The position numbers and the translations under genes were made by a program. A stretch of DNA of 64,000 nucleotides from the NCBI GenBank assembly GCA_905203015.1, contig CAJKUC010000002.1, forward strand, positions 124,001 through 188,000, given 5' to 3'. Positions 57,891 through 64,000 of this stretch are shown here, piece after piece. Below the pieces are notes generated by a model, which made no database searches, was not told the DNA's origin, and saw only the letters and a list, made by a program, of their open reading frames with translations. Within the stretch, counting starts at the first letter, position 1. Each line of letters begins with the position of its first letter. The stretch is from an uncultured Christensenella sp. (lineage in GTDB: Bacteria; Bacillota; Clostridia; Christensenellales; Borkfalkiaceae).

Positions 57891-60200
57891 TTATTCGGTT
57901 ACGGATAAATCGCCGAAGTTTTTATCCACGAATTCCAGATAATCGGAATATTTCATGGGCTTCGCGAAATAGTAGCCCTGAATAGTATCGCAGCCGAGCG
58001 CGATCAGTTTATCGAAGTCGTCCTTCGTTTCCACGCCCTCCTGCGTCACTTTCACGCCGAGGCGTTTCACCGTGGCGATCACGCTTTCGAGAATCATATT
58101 GTCCCGTTCGGGCGAAGCGCCTTTATCGAGGAAGAATTTATCCAGTTTAATCTCGTCCATATCCAGCACTTTCAGGATATTGTAAGAAGAATACCCCGTA
58201 CCGAAATCGTCGAGCGAACAAAGGAAGCCCGCCTCGTGCAATTTCGCGATGATTTCAAGAAGGTGCTCGTAATTTTCGTAAGCGTAACTTTCTGTGAATT
58301 CCAGCGTAATGAACGAATCGCGGATATTGAATTTTTTCTTGATTCTTATGTAATAATCGAGGAAATCGGGCTGACTTGCCGTCACGCGGGATACGTTCAC
58401 CGAAACGGGGTACGCCGTCTTTCTCTGCGCCACGCGTTCCGCCGCGTTTTCGCACGCTTTGAAGAATACGAAGCGATCCAGTTGATTGACGAATCCGTTC
58501 TCCTCGAATACGGGCAGAAATTCGGCGGGCTTACGGTAGGCGTTGATTTTCGTATCGAACCACCGCACGAGAATTTCGCTGCCGTCGATCCGCTTTTCTC
58601 GCAGATTGTATTTCGGCTGATAGAAAAGGTGAAATTCGCTGTTTTTCAGCGCGATTTCCATTCTCGCTTCCACTTCGGCGCGCTGTGCGTAGCCCTCTTT
58701 CATCAGATCGCTGTAGAATACGCACGAACCCGTGCCGCCGCTGCCCGTTTCGTTCCGCACCACCAATGCCTTCTGAATCATACGTCTGCACGATTCGTCT
58801 ACGCCGCGATCCACTTCGTAAATATTGAACGAAAGCACGATCTTGTATTCGGGATCGCCGAGTCCGTCGAAACTTTCTATTCTTCGGGAAATCGCGCGCA
58901 AGCGTTCCGTCAGCCCCTTTCTGTCTTTATAATGCAGGAACAGAGCAAATTCGCCGCCCGCGCTGTAAGCGTACGCTTCGTCGATCAGAAGCGAGCGTTC
59001 GTACGTATTTTTCGCGTACTTTAAAAGAGCGTCGGCGTTTTCTTCGCCGAAACGTTCGGCTATGTAACTGAACTTGTGAATCCTGGCGATGATCACGGCG
59101 TACGCCGTGGCTTTGTTTCGCACAAGCAGCGCGCCCATATCGTGTTCCAGTTTTGCCGGCGTCGGACATTCCAGTTTTGCATCCACCATCGCGAGTTTGT
59201 AAATCTGTCTGCGCACCTTCATATGATCGGAAAGGAACAGAATCGATACGCACACTAAAATCAGCACGCAGAGCAGCAGCGTGCTCCAGATATTTTTCAC
59301 CAGTTCGTAGCCGGGGCCGTAAACGGAAGAAAGCGCGTAAAAACCGAGCAGTACGAAATCGCCGTTTCCATTGCCGAACGCTGTCACCGTCATCACATAT
59401 TTTTCCGTGCCCAGCCTCGTCTGCACGGAAGTTTCGCGCACTTCGTCGGTACTGCTCATCGCACGAATCGCTTCTTCGTATGCGGCGGTATCTTTCAGTA
59501 CCCGCCGTAAAATTCCGTCCTGCACCGCTTCCGAGCCGATATCGTAACCGCTCACGTTTTCCTGCCGTTCGAGAATTTTCCCGTCGTATTTGCAAAACAG
59601 CGTGAAATCCGCCGCAGCCATTCCGGGAATCAACGTCGTTTTTGAATCGTCGGCGTATTTGAAAGAATCCACGGATAAAATCGTGCGATCGTAAATGAAC
59701 ACGATCCGATCGATATAATCGCTTTTCACGGGCGCGCTCACCGCCACCGACATCAACAGATTATCGTATTGAAACGCACGGGAAATCACCGTACCCGAAA
59801 CGTCCGCCAGTTTATTGATTTCTTCGTATGAAGAATCTTCGATATTGGCGGAATCGTATTGTTTTCCGTCTTTGAAATACCGAACGTCTTTCAGTTTATC
59901 GTAGCGTTCGCCGGATACAAGCCGCACGTTGCCGATCAGGCGTTTCGCTTCCGCCTCGTTTTCGCTTAACGCAAGGCGGGCGGCAAACGCCTCCGTTTCC
60001 GCCTTGATCCCGATCATCTGCTCTTCGAGTAACGCGCTCTGTTCCATCGAATACAGTTCCGCGCGCTCGATCGCCTGTTCGTCTACGCTCGAAGAATAAT
60101 CGTTTGCCAGAGCGGAAACGCTGATGAAAAATCCCGCGCAAACGATCGCGATCATCACAAATAAAATTTCTTTGCCGTATTTACGAAAAAATTTCTTCAT
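57891..60200 (-). CDS. Membrane-bound EAL phosphodiesterase with degenerate GGDEF domain
   Basis: From ATG 60200 this is 769 residues. Two membrane helices (about 12-33 and 305-330) enclose an outward Cache-like sensor. A GGDEF-like domain follows with SAGGEF in place of GGDEF, so it is probably not a cyclase. The EAL domain looks complete: EILVRW near 543, VNVSRV, TLEFTESY, LDDFGTGYSSYN, KLDKFF, TQEGVET and QGYYFAKP, so it should cut c-di-GMP. The start overlaps the SipW stop (ATGA), which links the two in translation; a longer start at 60242 would lie inside sipW. It is followed by a strong terminator. Confidence 0.94.
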   Translation of the reverse strand: MKKFFRKYGKEILFVMIAIVCAGFFISVSALANDYSSSVDEQAIERAELYSMEQSALLEEQMIGIKAETEAFAARLALSENEAEAKRLIGNVRLVSGERYDKLKDVRYFKDGKQYDSANIEDSSYEEINKLADVSGTVISRAFQYDNLLMSVAVSAPVKSDYIDRIVFIYDRTILSVDSFKYADDSKTTLIPGMAAADFTLFCKYDGKILERQENVSGYDIGSEAVQDGILRRVLKDTAAYEEAIRAMSSTDEVRETSVQTRLGTEKYVMTVTAFGNGNGDFVLLGFYALSSVYGPGYELVKNIWSTLLLCVLILVCVSILFLSDHMKVRRQIYKLAMVDAKLECPTPAKLEHDMGALLVRNKATAYAVIIARIHKFSYIAERFGEENADALLKYAKNTYERSLLIDEAYAYSAGGEFALFLHYKDRKGLTERLRAISRRIESFDGLGDPEYKIVLSFNIYEVDRGVDESCRRMIQKALVVRNETGSGGTGSCVFYSDLMKEGYAQRAEVEARMEIALKNSEFHLFYQPKYNLREKRIDGSEILVRWFDTKINAYRKPAEFLPVFEENGFVNQLDRFVFFKACENAAERVAQRKTAYPVSVNVSRVTASQPDFLDYYIRIKKKFNIRDSFITLEFTESYAYENYEHLLEIIAKLHEAGFLCSLDDFGTGYSSYNILKVLDMDEIKLDKFFLDKGASPERDNMILESVIATVKRLGVKVTQEGVETKDDFDKLIALGCDTIQGYYFAKPMKYSDYLEFVDKNFGDLSVTE

Positions 60201-60967
60201 CCGTCTGTCCGTCCGTTCTTCTTCCGCCCGCTTTCGGGGCACGTGTTTGCATTATTCTCCGCCGGATTTTCTTTCGGGCGGTTTTTCGCTTCTTCTTCCA
60301 GCCTCTTCACTTCTTCCGCCACTCTCGCGTCGATCAGTTTTTGTTTTTCTTCATCGGAAACACTTTCGTTTTCCGTTTCCCCGTCTTTTTCTTTCAATGC
60401 CGTAAGAAAATCGGGCAGATAGATAAAACAAAACGAAACGAGAAACACACCCACGATTAAAATCAGCCCGAAACGCGAAGAGAACGTCCGCCCGATCAGC
60501 GTAAGCAGTTTCAGATTCGTAACGTACACCGCCACAATGTCTTCTTTTTGCACAGGCACTCTGTCTGCCGCGGCATTCGCGTCGCCGCGCGTGATAAAAG
60601 CCCCGTCTTCCGTGATTTTTTCGATTCTGTGCGTCACCAGTTCGCCGTACACGGGCAACGTTTCGTCTTTCGATACGAACGTGATCACGTCGCCCTCTTT
60701 CAGATCTTCCGCGTCCGCCTTTTTCACGAGAATATAACTTTTTGCGGGAATCGCGCTTTCCATGCTGCCCGTTTCCACGCGCAATATGCTGTGATTGAAA
60801 ATAAAAGAGGGCTTTCCGCTCGATTTATTTGCGACGACGGAAAAAAACAGCAGGATAAGCACCGCCGCAAGCAATACGTACAATACGCATGCGGCGAACT
60901 TTTTCACCGTTGTTTTTTTCTTTTTTTCCGCCGTATCCGTTACGGCGGGCGTCTTCTCTTCGTTCAT
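60197..60967 (-). CDS. sipW: SipW-type signal peptidase I
   Basis: This 256-residue membrane protease has an N-terminal membrane helix (about 25-47), catalytic Ser in VETGSMESAI, a His in LVTHRIEKI in place of the usual bacterial Lys, GDANAAAD, and a second helix (about 165-187). These mark the ER/archaeal type found in Firmicutes as SipW, which releases proteins such as TasA/camelysin fibres. A charged coil of about 60 residues ends the chain. No obvious camelysin-like substrate gene is in the window. It lies 36 bases after the 938-residue gene and overlaps the EAL gene, so it may belong to both groups. Confidence 0.9.
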   Translation of the reverse strand: MNEEKTPAVTDTAEKKKKTTVKKFAACVLYVLLAAVLILLFFSVVANKSSGKPSFIFNHSILRVETGSMESAIPAKSYILVKKADAEDLKEGDVITFVSKDETLPVYGELVTHRIEKITEDGAFITRGDANAAADRVPVQKEDIVAVYVTNLKLLTLIGRTFSSRFGLILIVGVFLVSFCFIYLPDFLTALKEKDGETENESVSDEEKQKLIDARVAEEVKRLEEEAKNRPKENPAENNANTCPESGRKKNGRTDG

Positions 60968-61003
60968 CGTCGCTCCGCGCGTCGGCCGATTTCGCCGAAC
61001 GTA

Positions 61004-63820
61004 TTATTTCCTCTTTCCTTTCTTTGCCTTTTTTTCTCTTTCGGCGCGTTTTTTTCGCGAGAAAAACAATCTTCTGAAAAATCCGCCGAAACTTTCCGTT
61101 TTCTTTTCTTCCGCCGCTTTTGCTTCCGCCGCCTGCGCGGCCTCGTCTTTCAGGAAGGATTTCGTATCGTCGAGCCCTGACTGCGCGGGATTGGAATAAT
61201 CGTTCGATACGCGGAATCTGATCTGCGGGAAGTCCTTCTGCCGCACTTCCTTTTCCGCGCGTTTCTGTTCTTCGTCCAGTTTGATTTCTTCCGCTTCGCG
61301 AGCAATCGCCGCTTCGTCTTCCTTTTCGGCTTCCGTCGCGCGGAATTCTTCTGCCGCCCGCACTTCTTTCGCCGTTTCTTCGATGCTCTTTTCCGCCTCT
61401 TCCGCACCGTTGCCGGCGCCCTTTGCGGGAACGTCGGAAAAATGCTTTTCCAGTTCGCGCAGATTCTGCGAGATCCGCTCGCCGATTCTGCCCGCAAACG
61501 CATGTACGGGGAAGCGGACGGGTTCGCCCTCGCCCGATACGAGGATCAAGCCTTCTTCGATCAGTTCTTCTCTCGTGCGATACGGGTAATCCGCCGCGGA
61601 AACTATTGCCGTCGGCTTCTTCGCAAGCAGTATTCCACGTTTTCCCGCGATTTTATCCGCCAGAATCTCCGCGTATTTCACCGACCGCGAAGATCTCACG
61701 CGCAATAAAGCGGGCGTTTTTTCGTTTTTCCTGATCGCCGATACGTCGCGCAGACGGTATTTCTCTTCTTCTTCGCCCGCGTTCAACGCAAGATACAGTT
61801 TCACCGTCTTTCCGCGCACTTCCGCGCGTGCCAGCCGTTCCCGCCCGCGCGAGAATACGCAATTGTATTTTCCGATCCGCATTTTCACGCGGTCGTATTT
61901 GAGGAACGCATTCGCGATCGCGGCGAAGTTTTCTTTCGTCTGCTCGTCCGACAAAATCAGATTCGCAAGGAACGTCTTTCTGTATCTCTTTCCGCCGCGG
62001 ATTTCCTCTTCGCCCGCTTCTTCACTCTCCGTCTCGCCGCTTTCTTCCGCTTCGCCCGCCGCGGATTCTTCGCTTTCCGAAACAGCCGTTTCGTCCGTAA
62101 ACGTTGCCTCTTCCTCTGTCTCTTCCGTCTCTTCAAACGCCTGCGCCATCGCGTTTTTAAAGGTGACGTATTGGCGCGCCGCGCTCTCGTACGTTTCTTT
62201 CAGGCACTCGTCGGAAAGTTCTTTTTCCTCCGCCGCGAAAAACACGCCGTGTTCGGAGTCGTCGTAACTTTCGATAAATTCCCAAAGCGCGAGGCACTGA
62301 CGGAAATATTTGTTTTTCAGAATGGCGTTCGTGCGGGAAATCGGCGGATGAATATACGAAGCGCCCATTTTCTGCACAAACGGAGACGTCATATACGCCG
62401 AAAATACGGCGTCGAGTTTTTCGATCCGTTCTTCCAGCGAGGCTTCGATTTCCGCCTTGCGGGCGGCGTTTTCGCTGCATTTACGCGAAATTTCGATATT
62501 CAGCGAAATTTTGCACCGCAAATCTCCGTCGCGGAACGTATCCGCAAGATCCAGCGAATACACCTCTTCTTCCGCCCGGCGTTTCCGTGCCGCTTCCGCA
62601 CGGCGATGCACGAAAATATACAGCCGCGAAAGCAAAGTGTTCAAAAATTTGTTTTCGTACGTCTGCAACGAATCTTCGCGGAAAATATTCAGCATCTTCG
62701 TGGGCATCAGTTCGCCGTCGTCCGTTTCCGAAAGATAATCGGCATGCCGCCCGAGGTGCTGTATCGATCTGCCCGTGATCTTTTTCGTCATTTCGATCGG
62801 CAGAATCTCTTCCGTTTCCGCAATGAAGCCCGTAGGGTTTCTCGTAAGCGTATCCAGTGCGGGTAGGCACTCTTCCGCCGCTTTCACCCACATTTCGTCC
62901 ACGCTTCTGATCACGTATTTTTTCGTGGCTCTGATCGCCGTTTCGCCGCCCAGCAATAATTCCAGAATTTCTTTGTACGGAAAAACGGACGGCGCGATTC
63001 CGCCGCCTGCTTCCGCCGCAGACTCTTCCCTTTTCGCAGTTTCTTCCGCCGCTTCCGTCGTCGATTCTTCCGCGATCGCTTCCGCCTCGCTCACGGCTTC
63101 GAGCGTATATTCGGGTGCGCTCGCCGTTTCCTCATCGCTCGCAGCCGCGCTTTCTCCGGCGCTTTGATTTGCAACGTTCCGGTTTAATTTATCGTTTACG
63201 CCTCGTTCACCGTCGGCGTCGCCGTCGGAAGAGGAATCACCCTCTTCCGCGGCGACGCAGGGAGCCGTATGCGGCGATCTTCCGCGGATCATACGGATCA
63301 TACCGCTTGCCACAAGATTATCGAACGTATCTTTCGGCAGACTTTTCGCCGTAATCGGCGCGGGAAGATTTTTCTTGTATTCTATATCCTGTTTTCTCGT
63401 CTGTTCTTCGATGAGTTTCAGGGCATAACGAAGCGCGCCGCCGCTTTTGATTTTCAATAAAACGGGCGTATCTTCGTATTTTTTCAAAACCGAAGTGTCT
63501 TTCGTGCGGAATTTTCCTTCCGTGATCGTTGCGGGATCGATCGCCAGATAAAGGCAAAGCGTTTTTCCGTTAATCGTGATCATGGCGAGTTTGTTTCTGC
63601 GATGCGAGAACGAAACGCCCGCCCAGCCTGTGCGGGATTTCACTTTATCATACGATAAGTAGCGCGTGGCTAAAATCGCATAATAATTGCGTACGTTGTC
63701 ATCCGCCAACGCCAGTTTGGCTAAAAACGATTTTTCATACTGCAATCTTCCCACCCATTCTTCCTGCGGCCGTTCCAAAGGAGTCGCTTCCAATTCAAGT
63801 TTCTGATTCGTTTCGCTCAC
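61004..63820 (-). CDS. 938-residue protein with two copies of an uncharacterised domain around a helical middle
   Basis: No signal peptide or membrane helix is visible. Copy 1 (about 26-170) has YEKSFLAKLALADDNVRNYY, LSYDKVKSR, INGKTLCLYLAIDPA and TPVLLKIKSGGALRYA; copy 2 (about 608-760) has YRKTFLANLILSDEQTKENF, LKYDRVKMR, VRGKTVKLYLALNAG and TPALLRVRSSRSVKYA. I recall such repeats in other clostridial and mollicute proteins, without known role. The middle (about 285-580) is helical, with FREDSLQTYENKFLNTLLSR and SPFVQKMGASYIHPPISRTN, loosely like DUF2357 of McrC-type neighbours. Acidic linkers and a highly charged C-terminal coil complete it. Function unknown; sipW follows. Confidence 0.85.
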   Translation of the reverse strand: MSETNQKLELEATPLERPQEEWVGRLQYEKSFLAKLALADDNVRNYYAILATRYLSYDKVKSRTGWAGVSFSHRRNKLAMITINGKTLCLYLAIDPATITEGKFRTKDTSVLKKYEDTPVLLKIKSGGALRYALKLIEEQTRKQDIEYKKNLPAPITAKSLPKDTFDNLVASGMIRMIRGRSPHTAPCVAAEEGDSSSDGDADGERGVNDKLNRNVANQSAGESAAASDEETASAPEYTLEAVSEAEAIAEESTTEAAEETAKREESAAEAGGGIAPSVFPYKEILELLLGGETAIRATKKYVIRSVDEMWVKAAEECLPALDTLTRNPTGFIAETEEILPIEMTKKITGRSIQHLGRHADYLSETDDGELMPTKMLNIFREDSLQTYENKFLNTLLSRLYIFVHRRAEAARKRRAEEEVYSLDLADTFRDGDLRCKISLNIEISRKCSENAARKAEIEASLEERIEKLDAVFSAYMTSPFVQKMGASYIHPPISRTNAILKNKYFRQCLALWEFIESYDDSEHGVFFAAEEKELSDECLKETYESAARQYVTFKNAMAQAFEETEETEEEATFTDETAVSESEESAAGEAEESGETESEEAGEEEIRGGKRYRKTFLANLILSDEQTKENFAAIANAFLKYDRVKMRIGKYNCVFSRGRERLARAEVRGKTVKLYLALNAGEEEEKYRLRDVSAIRKNEKTPALLRVRSSRSVKYAEILADKIAGKRGILLAKKPTAIVSAADYPYRTREELIEEGLILVSGEGEPVRFPVHAFAGRIGERISQNLRELEKHFSDVPAKGAGNGAEEAEKSIEETAKEVRAAEEFRATEAEKEDEAAIAREAEEIKLDEEQKRAEKEVRQKDFPQIRFRVSNDYSNPAQSGLDDTKSFLKDEAAQAAEAKAAEEKKTESFGGFFRRLFFSRKKRAEREKKAKKGKRK

Positions 63821-63872
63821 GATAATTTTTCCTCGTCTTTGTTTTATTTTTACGGATCTTTCCCGCTTCTTT

Positions 63873-64000
63873 TTAATGTTCCCGCAGATTCGTCGGCGGC
63901 TGCGCGATCTTTGCGCCTGATTCCGTCACGATTTGCCGATTTTTTAATACGTCTTTTGCAATCTCAGTAAGAACGCGATACTCTCTTTCATCTTTCCTTT
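63873..64000 (-). CDS. C-terminal end of an upstream gene (partial)
   Basis: The last 41 codons of an open frame enter from the window edge and stop at TAA 63873-63875. They read RKDEREYRVLTEIAKDVLKN and end TNLREH. The composition looks coding, and the gap of 52 bases to the 938-residue gene suits an operon. No family can be named from so short a tail. Confidence 0.55.
   Translation of the reverse strand, partial: RKDEREYRVLTEIAKDVLKNRQIVTESGAKIAQPPTNLREH

Noticed and set aside
1..64000. CRISPR arrays, prophage, insertion sequences, rRNA genes
   Set aside because: No regularly spaced repeats, transposase or integrase motifs, phage structural genes or rRNA segments were seen.

Overview
The window is one continuous piece of a bacterial chromosome, about half G+C, from an anaerobic-type Firmicute (class Clostridia). 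The evidence is the sporulation pair yabP/yabQ beside a DivIC-like gene, the tilS-hpt pair, a lysine (L-box) riboswitch, DUF3793 and DUF378 proteins, a single-chain clostridial-type PurL, and AGGAG-type ribosome sites with TTGACA/TATAAT promoters. A gut lineage such as Christensenellales is a guess. No phage, insertion sequence, CRISPR array or rRNA was seen, and the only tRNA is tRNA-Glu(CUC).

Layout. 1-2443: a lysine-riboswitch-controlled amino-acid ABC transporter (substrate-binding protein fused to permease, then ATPase). 2697-5159: a surface-type DUF11 gene interrupted by an amber codon, a DUF3793-flavodoxin operon behind two copies of one palindrome, and an InlB-repeat lipoprotein. 5228-13184: GH3 glycosidase, metallo-beta-lactamase-fold protein, small alarmone synthetase, M50 protease, Ppx/GppA, DivIC-like, YabQ, YabP, and an HD-domain gene that also carries an in-frame amber codon. 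13244-23665: typA, folA, thyA, a PTS-IIC-like carrier, histidine phosphatase, hpt, tilS, DUF378, a Cys-rich protein and guaA. 23826-27098: an anchored protein, a lipoprotein and a MATE exporter.

27177-39252 is the purine block. A near-ideal promoter drives a structured RNA (6S-like or a leader) that ends in a terminator just before purE-purC-purF-purM-purN-purO-AICARFT-purD-purL. PurO plus a stand-alone AICAR transformylase replaces bifunctional PurH. With hpt and guaA nearby, the window holds both de novo and salvage routes to purine nucleotides; purK, purB, purA and guaB are not here.

39277-49378 holds housekeeping genes (ogt, galM, a phosphoesterase with an apparently leaderless mRNA, lemA-DUF2207, an alpha/beta hydrolase, a TtcA-like thiolase, a RecD-like helicase, tRNA-Glu). 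49657-60967 is a signalling region: a receiver domain behind a lipoprotein signal, rhaA, an Hpt protein, a hybrid histidine kinase, a binding protein, a GGDEF-receiver-HD-GYP protein, an EAL phosphodiesterase and a SipW-type signal peptidase. Two of the signalling genes carry G9/G10 tracts near their 3' ends. The window ends with a 938-residue protein in which two copies of an uncharacterised domain flank a helical middle, plus the tail of an upstream gene.

Items most worth a second look are the structured RNA before purE, the two amber-interrupted but otherwise intact genes, the paired poly-G tracts, the receiver domain with a lipoprotein signal, the twin palindromes before DUF3793, two leaderless promoters and the duplicated-domain protein.
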